Below, one piece after another: positions 26,478 through 36,800 of a stretch of DNA of 54,615 nucleotides; position 1 is the stretch's first letter, and each line of letters starts with the position of its first letter. The stretch is taken from positions 1 through 54,615 of the forward strand of contig DEJH01000021.1 of assembly GCA_002353275.1 (NCBI GenBank), given 5' to 3'. Origin of the DNA: Caryophanales bacterium UBA2753 (GTDB lineage: Bacteria > Bacillota_I > Bacilli_A > RFN20 > CAG-826). Position numbers and translations under genes: made by a program. Under the pieces are notes generated by a model. It was not told where the DNA came from. It saw nothing but the letters and a program-made list of their open reading frames with translations, and made no database searches.

Positions 26478-27785
26478 TTATTTCTTTATATCCTCGTGAG
26501 AAACTTCTCCAGTGTGTTTAACTTTGCTCCACTTCTTCTTTTTGTTTGGATGGAGAACTCCATCAATAAAAGCAAAAGCGAAATCATAGAAGAAGAACAT
26601 ATAAGTCAATACTCCGATGAATTTATTCTTCTTAGTGAGTTTTAAGCGATCTTCGTCTCTTAAAATCGTAATAATTGCAGGAATTACAAAGCTCATATAA
26701 ACAAGTAAGAGTTGGAAAGCTGCAAAACCAAATAATGTACCAAATTGATAAGCTGGAATGCGGTAAACCACTCCGATAGAAGCAAAGATAATATTAATAA
26801 TTCCAGAAAGAGTCATTACGACATTAAAGATAACAAATGGGATAAGACCACAGTTAAATTCAAAGTTCATAAATGAAAGATAACTTTTTGGATGATAATC
26901 GTATTGGACTCCAGCTTTTTTAAGGAAGCTCCTTCTTTGGAAATATCCCGCTAACCAGCGGAGATGTTGCATATGGACAGTTTTGAAATCTCTAGATTGT
27001 TCATCATAAAAACATACTTCTGGATAATAACGCATATAGATATCGTGAAAATAACAATAAGAAGTGAGTTGAATATCTTCAGTCATTCCAGTAAATATCC
27101 ATCCTCCAGCGTCTTTAATGATATCACTATCAACGTAATAACCAGTTCCCATTAAAGTGGCTTTATGGAAGATATAGCTTCTTCCTTTTGAAGTAACTTG
27201 GTTCATATAGGCAAACATGATTGAACTACCTAAAGTTAACCAGTTAGCGTTCGCATTAGTGAAATTACGATAACCCAAACCAACTTTAACACCGGTTTGT
27301 CTAAGATCATTCATCACTTCGATATAGTTATTATCTAAGATGTTATCAGCATCAAAGATCATATAGGCATCATAATTAAGATTTTCTCTACCGAAATAAT
27401 CGATACATTCTTGAAGAGCGAAACCTTTGGTTTTTCTTCCTTCAACTAGACGGTCTCTTACAAAATATTTGAATCCGAACTCTTTGGTGATTTCAATTGT
27501 TGGATCACTTTCCTTTTCCACGATGACATAGACTTCAAAATGTTCTCTTGGATAAGTTTGATTTTTTAAAGATGTTAAAAGATGAGAAATAACTTTTGAT
27601 TCATTTCTAGCGGCAATTAAGACCGCAAAATTGGTGTAGACATCACTATGAGGGGCTTTTGGAGTTGGTTTAGCGGAAACGCTCCAGAAAGCGAGATAAT
27701 AAATTGACATTAACAAAACGAAAACAATCATTACTGATGTAATCGCAGTCATTAAGTAAATCAATAAATCGTAATTGATTGACAT
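26478..27785 (-). CDS. Membrane-bound family 2 glycosyltransferase
   Basis: A 435-residue GT2 enzyme. An N-terminal membrane helix (about 8-32) precedes the catalytic domain (about 48-280) with FAVLIAARNE, a DAD metal-binding motif near 145 (MIFDADN) and QHLRW (QxxRW) near 274. Three or four C-terminal membrane helices follow. QxxRW plus C-terminal helices is typical of processive or lipid-directed GT2 enzymes such as IcaA or glucosyl-lipid synthases. The short size and the neighbouring acyltransferase and PAP2 phosphatase favour a lipid acceptor. It shares its start base with the PAP2 stop region. Confidence 0.87.
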   Translation of the reverse strand: MSINYDLLIYLMTAITSVMIVFVLLMSIYYLAFWSVSAKPTPKAPHSDVYTNFAVLIAARNESKVISHLLTSLKNQTYPREHFEVYVIVEKESDPTIEITKEFGFKYFVRDRLVEGRKTKGFALQECIDYFGRENLNYDAYMIFDADNILDNNYIEVMNDLRQTGVKVGLGYRNFTNANANWLTLGSSIMFAYMNQVTSKGRSYIFHKATLMGTGYYVDSDIIKDAGGWIFTGMTEDIQLTSYCYFHDIYMRYYPEVCFYDEQSRDFKTVHMQHLRWLAGYFQRRSFLKKAGVQYDYHPKSYLSFMNFEFNCGLIPFVIFNVVMTLSGIINIIFASIGVVYRIPAYQFGTLFGFAAFQLLLVYMSFVIPAIITILRDEDRLKLTKKNKFIGVLTYMFFFYDFAFAFIDGVLHPNKKKKWSKVKHTGEVSHEDIKK

Positions 27786-28453
27786 TATTTTTCCTCTACA
27801 ATCATCATCTTATTGACGTGGATGAATAAGAAATAGATAAATCCAGTTAGTAAGATTGATCCAATGATATCAGTTAACCAATGTTTTAGGGCCATAGAAC
27901 GGGAAAAAACAATTAGTAAGCAAATTAATAAGGTTGAAGCGTAAATGAGGTAAGAGAGCCATTTTTTCTCACTGTTTAGGAGTTTTAAGGAAACATAACT
28001 ATTCATTAAGAATAATGACGAACCAATAAAGACGTGAGTGGATGGATAGCTCGCCTTTAATCCTTTTGATAAATCCGGAGAATAATTAAGTTTCATCACT
28101 TCAAAGATGAAATATATAGCGACAAGAACAACATATCCTCCTAAAAGGATGAATAATCTTTTGTCCACTTTTAGTAATGATTTATTTTTGATCCATTGAA
28201 TAACTCCAATGACACCCATCACTAAAGTAAAAACAAAAGAGAGATATAAGAAGAGATCACTAATTTTTGCAAAGTCAGTATATTTCTCTGTTGAGATAAC
28301 GTAATTAGAAAAATCAATATTGAAATGGGATAAACCTAAATATGTATTACTAACAGGAAGATAGGTAACATCAACAGTTTTAAAAACAATTGTAAAAATG
28401 ATGAAGCTAAGGGCGAATACACCACTAATTAATAAATAAGAGAATTTTTTCAT
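27785..28453 (-). CDS. PAP2-family membrane phosphatase
   Basis: A 222-residue protein with about six membrane helices. It has the phosphatidic-acid-phosphatase signature: YPSTHVF (variant of PSGH, near 138) and SRSMALKHWLTDI (SRxxxxxHxxxD, near 186). The first motif is probably reduced to the KASYP region. It removes phosphate from lipid phosphates such as phosphatidate or undecaprenyl diphosphate. It is the first gene of a four-gene operon with a GT2, an acyltransferase and a small membrane protein. Its weak ribosome site (AGGG) lies in the stem of the hairpin at 28459-28513. Confidence 0.85.
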   Translation of the reverse strand: MKKFSYLLISGVFALSFIIFTIVFKTVDVTYLPVSNTYLGLSHFNIDFSNYVISTEKYTDFAKISDLFLYLSFVFTLVMGVIGVIQWIKNKSLLKVDKRLFILLGGYVVLVAIYFIFEVMKLNYSPDLSKGLKASYPSTHVFIGSSLFLMNSYVSLKLLNSEKKWLSYLIYASTLLICLLIVFSRSMALKHWLTDIIGSILLTGFIYFLFIHVNKMMIVEEK

Positions 28454-28458
28454 AAGAA

Positions 28459-28513
28459 AACCCTAATATATTTACTCACAATTCGTGCACATATGCAAGC
28501 ATATATTAGGGTT
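28459..28513 (-). promoter_or_regulatory. Long inverted repeat over the PAP2 ribosome site, terminator or switch
   Basis: AACCCTAATATAT (28459-28471) and ATATATTAGGGTT (28501-28513) are perfect 13-bp arms around a 29-base loop. On the minus strand the 3' arm contains the AGGG ribosome site of the PAP2 gene and is followed by TTTTCTT, so it can read either as the terminator of the 28533-32126 gene or as a translation-blocking hairpin. Next to it is a perfect 16-bp palindrome, GATAAATATATTTATC (28515-28530). Confidence 0.6.
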
Positions 28514-28532
28514 AGATAAATATATTTATCTA

Positions 28533-31500
28533 TTATTTAGACATATAGGAGTGACGATTATTCACTTGAGCGGTGAAATTAACTCCGTAAATATTATTGA
28601 AAGCAGTATTGGCTTTCTTATCCCAAGTGTCGTTAACATTTGGATTAACAACATTCTCGATTGTGAAATCTGCAGAAATGTTGATATTAATTAAGACAGT
28701 AATCTTGGTGTCGACATGTAATGAACCAATCACTTCTTTATCATTATATTTAGCACCACTAATGGTGACATTGAGTTGATTGAGTTCACTTACATTAGTA
28801 AGTCCACCTAAATTAATAGCGGCGCTAATGGTATGGGTGTTACTACCAGTACAGGTGAAACCATTACTTCCAACAAATAAGTTAGCGTAATCTCCTGGAG
28901 CTTTTTCTCCTTCGCTTGTGGTAAGTTTACCAATCTTATTAATCGCGTTATCGCTTAAACCGAGTAAGTTGCCGAGTAAGTAATCACCGATATTGTCTAA
29001 GAAGTAATCACTTGTAGCGCGGTAATGTTTAATCTTTGTGGAATCAACTTTTCCAGTAATGGAACCAACTTTGTTGATTGTTCTCTTGATATCGAAATAG
29101 CCACCAACTTTGTTATCAGTGTTATCTTCATAAGTGACGAATGTGAATTCAGAAATTAATTCTTGTTTGTAGAAGAGATAATATTGATAGTCTTCACTAA
29201 CTTCACCAATCACAAGTGGGATAGCAGGAACGATAGGCATACCAGTAATCTTTCCATAGACCCAGACTCTTTCGTTAACAATCTTGACGAATGCTTCAAC
29301 TGATAAGGTTGGATTAATAACACTTAAGATATCAAGATTAACAGTTCCTTTTAAGTGGAAATAGTTAAGATCAGTAGTATTGATACCCATTTGTAATAAA
29401 GTCTTAATACCATCTAATGGTAAGAAGGTTTCGTTAACTCTATCAATTGTGCTAGCTTGAATAGAAGCAGAATCATAATCGAGTAAGGAGATGGTGAGAT
29501 TGACGTATTTACGTCCATCATTTTCTCCTTCGACTTTACCTAAAACTAAGTTATTGATGGAGATTGATTCAATTCTTCTATCTTCACTAGTGTTATCTCC
29601 AGCAAAATTAATTTTGAGATTTAAATCTCCGCCTAAGCCAAGAAGAGAACCTCCAACAACAATTTCAAGGCCTTTGCCGTTATCAAATTGAGCGATTTTC
29701 TTCACAACATCTTTACCCGCTAAACGGACAAAGTCTTTTTCAGAAATGATATTAGTGAGTTCAGAGACACCTAATAAAGAAGTAATAGGTTCGATGAACT
29801 TAGTGAATTTTGGATTATTTTCATTAGTGTTGATGAAATCTTTAATTAAGTTAACGATATCAATGACAGATTGAATTTTCACTTTTCCTCTAAGGACTCC
29901 ATTAGAGACACTTGTGGAATAATGGAACATCACTTCATTTAAGTTACCGACTTCTTTATCATATTCGACGGAGTTATCGACATCTAAAGCGATATTGTGT
30001 TTGCACCAAATCTTATTTGGATCATATTGATATTGGTCAATAGTGAGATTACCAAATCCAGCTTTAACACCTTCGTGGTTATCAAATTTACCAGTGCCAC
30101 TTACTTCAATACCGAGGTTTTTACTATCTCTAACAGAAGCAGTAACGGCAAATCCGGTCTTTTGTTCTTGAACAAGTTCAGTTACTTGATCTAAAACTGA
30201 TGGGACAAAAGTAATCTTATCAAATGAATTAGCTTCGCTTGCTTCAATTCTTCTAGTTGGGTTAAATGCACCGCTATTAGCATTTAAAGCTAAATCGTAT
30301 TTACCAAAGGAAATACCACTAGCGGATAAATTTAAGACATGGGCACTTTCACTAGCGGAAGAATCTAAAGTTAAATCAACTCTAGCGTTTTCTCCAATAT
30401 TAAGTCCACCTAAATTAAGACCTAAATAAATAGCGTGATCATCATTAGATAAATTTTCGAGGATATCTAAGATAAAGGAATAATCTCCTTTTTCAATTGC
30501 ACTTTTAACTTCGGTACCATCTAAGAAAGATAATAAGGAAGAAAGTGATTTTTCTTCACTATCACCACTGATAGCGTTAATTAAAGCAGGAATCTTTTCA
30601 ACAATCTTGTTAGTGGTTTCAGTATCAATAACAACTTTCATCACTGCTTCTAATTGTCCATTTTGATCTTCATCTTCATTATAAATGAGATAGGCATTAC
30701 CATCATTTTGGAAAGAAAGAACGAGATTAGCGTAAGTGGTCTTCACGTTATCAGCGATTTGATTTAATTTTAATTGGAAGTTAAATCCAGTCTTTTCTTT
30801 AACATTGTTAATGAATTCTTGGATATCGGCTTTAATATCGATTGGCTCATTATCTTCTACTTGAGCTTTTTCTTCCTCTTTAGCGGCTCTATTGTAATAT
30901 TTTTCTAAATCTAATAATTCAGATAAGTCAACGTTAATTGAGCCTTCAACATTTAAGACATTTTTAGTGGAAACATAAGTTTCTTCTTTGGTGTCTGGAT
31001 TAACATTATATTTGTTGTAATCAAGATCAGCGTTAAAGTTTAAACCAAATTTTTGGTTATCATCTTTAGAGAAGAAATTAGCGAGTTTTCTAATCCAACC
31101 ACTATAATGGAACATTTCAATATAGTTATATGGTTGATTGGTTTTTGGGTTAATTCTTTGAGCAGGGGAAACATATTCAGAGAGTTCAGCGATTGTAAAA
31201 TCAATTGAACCACCAAAATTGATACCCATAATGGAGTTTGCACCTAAATCAACTTTCTTGATGGTGTAATCACTATCACTAACGATATCAATATTAATTG
31301 ATTCGGTCTTTCCTTCTTTAGTCATAGAGACACTAATTGGGAAATGAATATCTCCAGTAGATGGATCAGCTTGTCCTTGAGTGTCAATAGAAAAAGATGT
31401 TTGAGGTTTTTCTGCTTTTACATCTTTATCACCATCATCTGTGACGAATAATGAAGTAATGGTGTCTAAAGAGAAACCACTCTTCAAGAATTTAGTAATA

Positions 31501-32126
31501 TATTGTTCAACATCACCAATCATCGCTTCAAAGTCAAATCCACTTTTATCTTCACCTAAGACATCTTTGATGGTGGCTAAGATATTTTCTGGATTTTCTT
31601 CATCAAAAGAATCGACTGTACATTTAAGTCTTAAATCTTTTAAACCGAAATATAATTCGTTATTGAAGAATCCTAAATCAAGTGGGAAATGTTTTCCGTT
31701 GTAATCTAAATCTAAATCAAGGTTGAAATCGATATCGATTAAAGCGGCCATCCTAAAATCTAATTCACCGTTAACTTTTAAGGTGTTTAAATTATCGTTA
31801 TTTTCAACCTTGTAATTTAGATAGACATCATTGAAATCAGCCTTTAAGAAATGTTCGACTTTTTCTTCTGGAACTTCTTCAGGTTTATCTTCCCCTTTCA
31901 TTCCAACATCGTTTTTAAGTTTATCGACGAACATCTCAAATGGTGATTTTTTTGCTTCTTCAGTGACAATAGAGAGAATCTTTTCTCTATTTGGGGTTAA
32001 TAAATAACCTCCCACGAGTGTACCAGCGAAAGCGAAAAAACCCGCTCCGACTTTGGCAGTCACTTTTAAGAACTTTTTAAATTTAGTTTCTTCTTTCTTG
32101 TTAACTTGTTTTGTTGTTACTTTCAT
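28533..32126 (-). CDS. Very large membrane-anchored exported protein, beta-rich, unknown function
   Basis: A 1197-residue protein with a cytoplasmic N-terminal tail, one membrane helix (about 22-45, VGAGFFAFAGTLVGGYLL) and a very long outside part. The outside part is built of alternating hydrophobic strands such as FNLDLDLDYNGKHFPLDLGF and VNLTISLLDYDSASIQ, reminiscent of LolA/LppX-like or other lipid-cradling beta sheets, but I recognise no domain with certainty. There is no LPXTG motif and no C-terminal helix. It starts 5 bp after the 298-residue gene, with GAGGAG as ribosome site, so the two form a pair. A role in lipid or envelope handling is a guess. Confidence 0.75.
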   Translation of the reverse strand: MKVTTKQVNKKEETKFKKFLKVTAKVGAGFFAFAGTLVGGYLLTPNREKILSIVTEEAKKSPFEMFVDKLKNDVGMKGEDKPEEVPEEKVEHFLKADFNDVYLNYKVENNDNLNTLKVNGELDFRMAALIDIDFNLDLDLDYNGKHFPLDLGFFNNELYFGLKDLRLKCTVDSFDEENPENILATIKDVLGEDKSGFDFEAMIGDVEQYITKFLKSGFSLDTITSLFVTDDGDKDVKAEKPQTSFSIDTQGQADPSTGDIHFPISVSMTKEGKTESINIDIVSDSDYTIKKVDLGANSIMGINFGGSIDFTIAELSEYVSPAQRINPKTNQPYNYIEMFHYSGWIRKLANFFSKDDNQKFGLNFNADLDYNKYNVNPDTKEETYVSTKNVLNVEGSINVDLSELLDLEKYYNRAAKEEEKAQVEDNEPIDIKADIQEFINNVKEKTGFNFQLKLNQIADNVKTTYANLVLSFQNDGNAYLIYNEDEDQNGQLEAVMKVVIDTETTNKIVEKIPALINAISGDSEEKSLSSLLSFLDGTEVKSAIEKGDYSFILDILENLSNDDHAIYLGLNLGGLNIGENARVDLTLDSSASESAHVLNLSASGISFGKYDLALNANSGAFNPTRRIEASEANSFDKITFVPSVLDQVTELVQEQKTGFAVTASVRDSKNLGIEVSGTGKFDNHEGVKAGFGNLTIDQYQYDPNKIWCKHNIALDVDNSVEYDKEVGNLNEVMFHYSTSVSNGVLRGKVKIQSVIDIVNLIKDFINTNENNPKFTKFIEPITSLLGVSELTNIISEKDFVRLAGKDVVKKIAQFDNGKGLEIVVGGSLLGLGGDLNLKINFAGDNTSEDRRIESISINNLVLGKVEGENDGRKYVNLTISLLDYDSASIQASTIDRVNETFLPLDGIKTLLQMGINTTDLNYFHLKGTVNLDILSVINPTLSVEAFVKIVNERVWVYGKITGMPIVPAIPLVIGEVSEDYQYYLFYKQELISEFTFVTYEDNTDNKVGGYFDIKRTINKVGSITGKVDSTKIKHYRATSDYFLDNIGDYLLGNLLGLSDNAINKIGKLTTSEGEKAPGDYANLFVGSNGFTCTGSNTHTISAAINLGGLTNVSELNQLNVTISGAKYNDKEVIGSLHVDTKITVLININISADFTIENVVNPNVNDTWDKKANTAFNNIYGVNFTAQVNNRHSYMSK

Positions 32127-32131
32127 AATAT

Positions 32132-33028
32132 TTACTCCTCAACTTTATAGTTAAATGGTGTATTCAAATCTGGGATATCACGTATACCGCCTGCGTAATA
32201 GTGATATGTGAGCGTATTGCGCGTTTCAGGTGACATACCGAACTTCGCAGCTTTATACACTTCATCGACATCTAATCTCTTGAGGACCATTTCATTACTG
32301 AACGTATATGTATGATTCACTTTAGAGAATTGCGGTAAGTTATCTAACTCCGATATCGATTTCATCTGGGTCTTGTAATAGAAGGTAGAAATGTTAGTGT
32401 CTAATTCAAGATTGATCACAATATCTCCATTTTCATTCTTACGAGAACTAGATTTAGTGGTTTTATTAGAAATGATGTAGATAAACATTTCATCAGGTGT
32501 CTTTCCTAAATAGCCTTTATATCCTTCTTTATTAAATATAGATGGACTAGAGGTATAAGAAGCGACTTCTGCATTATTTGGAGAGCCTGAGTATAATTTC
32601 ACTTCATCTCCTGGGACAAGTTGAGTTGATCTTTTTGCAACTCCCACCATTCCGTTAGAGATTTGTTCTTCGAAGTAAGTGGTTACTCCATCAATCGTTC
32701 TTTTAATTTCTCCATTACGCACGGATTGTACGGTTACACCTGCGTCAGCGTTACCCATGCCTACCCAATATGAATTATCATGTTCCTTATATAACTCAAG
32801 GCCGATATTCACGAGTTCAGCATCGGTGAATCCATTGATGGAATGTGATGACTTATAAGCTGCTAGATTTTCAGCTAATTTTTCATCACGGTATTCTTCA
32901 GGAGAGAATCCAGGTGGATATTTCTCATCAACTGGACCAATAGTCCTTTTAAGAATTACCCCTGTTCCCGCTCCCGCAGTTCCGGAGATTCCAACGATTA
33001 GTAAGTAAGCTAATAATGTTTTGTTCAT
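32132..33028 (-). CDS. Exported protein of unknown function, partner of the 1197-residue protein
   Basis: A 298-residue protein with an N-terminal membrane helix or signal (MNKTLLAYLLIVGISGTAGAG) and an outside domain that I do not recognise. It contains FSPEEYRDEKLAENLAAYKS and a tyrosine-rich C-terminus. Its start follows GGAG. Together with the downstream gene it forms a two-gene operon opposite the Xre regulator, so it is probably controlled by that regulator. The promoter region carries two perfect 8-bp palindromes (ACACGTGT and ATACGTAT, 33052-33071). Confidence 0.72.
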   Translation of the reverse strand: MNKTLLAYLLIVGISGTAGAGTGVILKRTIGPVDEKYPPGFSPEEYRDEKLAENLAAYKSSHSINGFTDAELVNIGLELYKEHDNSYWVGMGNADAGVTVQSVRNGEIKRTIDGVTTYFEEQISNGMVGVAKRSTQLVPGDEVKLYSGSPNNAEVASYTSSPSIFNKEGYKGYLGKTPDEMFIYIISNKTTKSSSRKNENGDIVINLELDTNISTFYYKTQMKSISELDNLPQFSKVNHTYTFSNEMVLKRLDVDEVYKAAKFGMSPETRNTLTYHYYAGGIRDIPDLNTPFNYKVEE

Positions 33029-33083
33029 TCCTAACTCCGCCGAAAATTATATACACGTGTAAATACGTATGCGCTCTAAAGAT

Positions 33084-33132
33084 TCTCTCCGAAATGTGAG
33101 AGTTGATGTTTTACTCTCCAAATATGAGAGTT
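33084..33132. promoter_or_regulatory. Two operator-like inverted repeats between divergent genes
   Basis: CTCTCC-7-GAGAG (33085-33102) and CTCTCC-6-GAGAG (33114-33130) share the consensus CTCTCCRAAT.TGAGAGTT and are about 29 bp apart, close to three helical turns. They lie between the 298-residue gene and the Xre gene, the usual place for autoregulator operators. The Xre protein at 33214 is the obvious candidate ligand. Confidence 0.65.
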
Positions 33133-33179
33133 AAATATAAAATAATTGAGTTCTTGCGCTTTTTCTTCTCTAAAAGTTC

Positions 33180-33207
33180 TTGCAAAAAAAATTTGACAAA
33201 TTAGAAT
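33180..33207 (+). promoter_or_regulatory. Promoter of the Xre gene giving an apparently leaderless mRNA
   Basis: TTGCAA (33180-33185) and TAGAAT (33202-33207) are spaced by 16 bp. Only six bases separate the -10 box from the ATG at 33214, and there is no Shine-Dalgarno sequence, so transcription should start at or next to the start codon. Confidence 0.65.
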
Positions 33208-33213
33208 ATAGTT

Positions 33214-33825
33214 ATGGAAAAATTAGGAACAATCATAGGTACAAACCTTACATTTTTAAGAAAAAAAGCCGGGTTAACACAGCTCGAATTCGGTGAAAAA
33301 TTTAACTATTCTGATAGGACAGTCTCTAAGTGGGAACTTGGAGATATCATCCCATCAGTAGAAGTATTAAAGAGCATTGCGGACTTCTATGGAGTCACTG
33401 TAGATTTCATATTAAAAGAACACGCCAGCGATAAAGATTTCTTCTCAATTGTTAAGAAAGTTCCAGATGTTGGTAATAAGATTACTGTTACAGCTTTAAT
33501 CGTTATTATTCTTTACGCGATTGCGGTTACTATCCATATTGCTTCTATCTTTGATATGCACACCTCAGATATGCATGTTAACTTATGGTGGACTGTTTAT
33601 ATGTGGATGGTACCTGTTTCCGCTCTTATTATTGCTGTTTCTTCAAAAAAGTTATTTAAAAGTAATAAACTAATGTTTATATGGATATCAGTAGCGGTAT
33701 GGACAATTCTTATCTCTGCCTTTGTAACAGCTTATTTCACAAAAAATAATTTCTATTGGTACTTATTCTTTATTGGAGTACCAGTTCAAATTGCAATCAT
33801 TTTAATGATGAGACTAAGAAAATAA
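33214..33825 (+). CDS. Membrane-bound Xre-family transcriptional regulator
   Basis: A 203-residue regulator. The HTH_3 domain (8-62) has LRKKAGLTQLEFGEKFNYSD and TVSKWELGDIIPSVEVL. The C-terminal half holds four membrane helices (about 92-112, 126-147, 155-176, 180-198). This layout is known from membrane-tethered Xre proteins in Firmicutes that respond to envelope signals. It is divergent from the two large exported-protein genes, with operator-like repeats between, so it probably controls them and itself. The start is fixed by the HTH boundary; the mRNA seems leaderless. Confidence 0.88.
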   Translation: MEKLGTIIGTNLTFLRKKAGLTQLEFGEKFNYSDRTVSKWELGDIIPSVEVLKSIADFYGVTVDFILKEHASDKDFFSIVKKVPDVGNKITVTALIVIILYAIAVTIHIASIFDMHTSDMHVNLWWTVYMWMVPVSALIIAVSSKKLFKSNKLMFIWISVAVWTILISAFVTAYFTKNNFYWYLFFIGVPVQIAIILMMRLRK

Positions 33826-33829
33826 AAAA

Positions 33830-33877
33830 GCATCTAGGAGATGCCAATAGTTAAAGATCCGTTATATACGGATCTTT
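33830..33877. terminator. Double hairpin between converging genes
   Basis: GCATCT/AGATGC (33830-33844) is followed by AAAGATCCGT/ACGGATCTTT (33853-33877), a perfect 10-bp stem with T runs on the plus side and A runs giving a T run on the minus side. The second hairpin can terminate both the Xre gene and the converging nuclease gene, whose stop it overlaps. Confidence 0.8.
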
Positions 33878-36800
33878 TAATCTTCTTTTTTCTTTCTAAG
33901 TAAGAAATATCCACCTATCGCAATAGTGGCAATGCCAACAGTAACCACCACTATGATAGTTGTGTTATTAATTGAGTTATTTAAAATAGCAGGAATTCTA
34001 GAAATATTAGAAATTGAGTAATCTCCATTAACATAGTCAATAGTCTTTCCTTGATGTCTAGCCCAAGCTTCTAATCTTTCTCTAGCAGTAGAAATAACAT
34101 AATCACTACTGGACATAAAGGTGTTTCTACCTTCAACAGTGAGCTCCTCGAAATAACCTTTAGCTATAGTAAATTTAGTTGTGCATTGGTTATTAGTATC
34201 CTCATACATAATGTAATTAGCAACATTTTCAGGGGATTGTGTATCCGTACCACCTGACTTTTTATAAATTTCAACAGCGTTTCCAGTAGTAGCGTCACTT
34301 GCATAGCAGGAAAAAATAGATGGGTTGTTTGAATAATTTGATCTAATATTAGCCCTATTAGTTGACGCTGTGGCATTTATAGTAGCAATACCATTACTAA
34401 AAGTAATGGCAAACGCCCCATTAACGTTATTTGTGCTCTGCGTTCTAAGATAGTTCTTAGAAGCTCCAGCTCCATATAAATAACCATCTCCTGTGTATAA
34501 CCCAAAAGAATCAGCAGGCGCACCTTGGATATTTGCTGTACTAGTTAATGTTAATTGCTGTGGCACCACATCTCCAGCAGTCCAGGATATTGTATTATTA
34601 GATTTTGTAATAGCTACCGATCCTCTGTTATTGTCATTTTGAGTTGTACTAAGTGCAACACTTTGAACACTATCAGCTATAACTATTACATCTCCTATGG
34701 ATAATGATGAAACGGATGTAACTTTATTCCAAGAAATGGTTGGAACAATGGTTTCATATTCTTTTCTTTGAACTTGCACAGTTAAGTCACAAGTTAAATT
34801 GCTATATTCAACAGCACTCTTAAATGTTTTTGAAGTTAAACTTCCACCACTTGCAGCATCCTCATAGTCAAATTGATAATTTTCTAGTTCAAAAGTAAAG
34901 CCATCTACATTGTTACCATTATTGTCAGTAACTGTAATATCTGATGAAACAATGGTTTCACCAACATAATAAGTTTTATTTACTGTTGCGGTAATGCTTG
35001 AAATAGGAGCATCTGCAACAGTGATATCGTAAGTTGCTGTTTTGCCACTATAAGTGACAGTGACTGTTTTATTTCCGGTTTGAGTTAAATCAGGAGTACT
35101 AACTGTGTAACCAGATTCGACAACTTCACTACTGGTATCACTATAATTAGCGGTCACAACTAAACCTGCATAAGTAAAGACGTCGTTTATAGTAAATGAT
35201 TTCTTTACTGCAGAAGTATTTAAGGTAATGCTAGTTAAGGTTACACTACCGCCAGATTGATAAGAGTAAGTTACTGAAATTGAAGTGAACTTAACTTGCC
35301 CATTTGTTGCAGAACCTGAATTGCCTACTGTAAAAGTAGCGGAAGTTCCGCTTAAAGAAACACTATCTTCACTATTAACGTCATTTTCCAAAGAATCTTT
35401 TAATTGACCTGTACTAGAAACGTTGTAAGTAAAAGTTACGCTTTCAAGAGTATAATCATCTAGAACGCTTATCACAATAGTTGCGCTTTCTGACTGATAA
35501 AAGCGCCATTCACCACTATTACTATAATATTTTCCTGTATTAGATCCGCCAGTACCAACCGATGCGGTTGCAACAGCATCCAACTGTACGGATGTATATT
35601 TAGTTGCATTTTCCCAACTATTACTACTAGCGTAGTTCGAAATAGATGTAGATGCTGTGACTTCTATAGAACCACCGCCTCCACCTGTTGTAGGAGTGAA
35701 TGTTACTGAACCAGCATCTGAATCAGTATAACCACTACCAGCTTTAGCAATAACAGATAAAGTATGTTGAGCACCAGTAGTTAAACCACTGACATCATAT
35801 GGGGAAGTGGCGGTTACATAACTTCCACTGTCGACTTTAACTTGGTAACTTGTTGCACTAGCAACATTAGGCCAAGATACTTTCTTTGTTGAATTGTTAA
35901 AAGTTGGCGTTGGAGTAGCTAATTTAACAGGAACATATTCATTAACTGTCACACTACAAGATTTAGAATATGTTTGTCCGCTTATAGTAATAGAGGCGGT
36001 TATAGTAACAGGTGTATTAGACGCTGCAACAGCATTAATTGTGACATTAGAACCGCTAGCAGCTTTAGTTGGACTAACTGTTGCAACAGTGGTATCACTA
36101 CTTGACCAAGTAATTTCGCCACTATTACTGGAAATAGCATTAATTGTGGTTGATTGGCCTTCTGTTAATGTAACTGAGTTTTTGGAAATTGAAGTGATAC
36201 CAACTGAAGGTGTTAATTTTCCATTAACAACCTCTCCAGAAGATGTATCTTCCCAGTTAGCGCCTGTAGAAGGATATGTTCCACCCCAAATAAGATCAAC
36301 CCATGAAGGGTGATCAATAAATGGATTTCTATTATTTTGTTGGCCTTGAACTTTGGTATTTCTACTAATTTCCCAATCTGATACTGGGTCATCGTGGTGC
36401 CACTTAAGAAGCATATCTAAATATTTCTGAACAAATCCATTTTTTCCGGAGGCTTTAAAAACTTTAGCCCCGTCACCATTTGTCCAATTTGTTACCTTAC
36501 CAGCGCCTTCTCCACCGCTCCAATAGCACGCAACAGCATAAAAATATATTCTAGCTAAATCACCTTTTCTATTATCAAATGGTTCAAAAACCGTTCCTGA
36601 AACATATTGAGTAGCGGTTGAAGTACCATATCTATTTTCATATGTGTCATCATCCATTTTCCATGATGCACCATTTGCTGTAATGCCATAAGGATAATTG
36701 GATCTCACACCATTTATTTTTGCATCACTAGGCAAAACAATAAATAAATCGCATCCTTGTTTAGTTGTTCCATCATTCCACCATGATTTAGGAATTGTGT

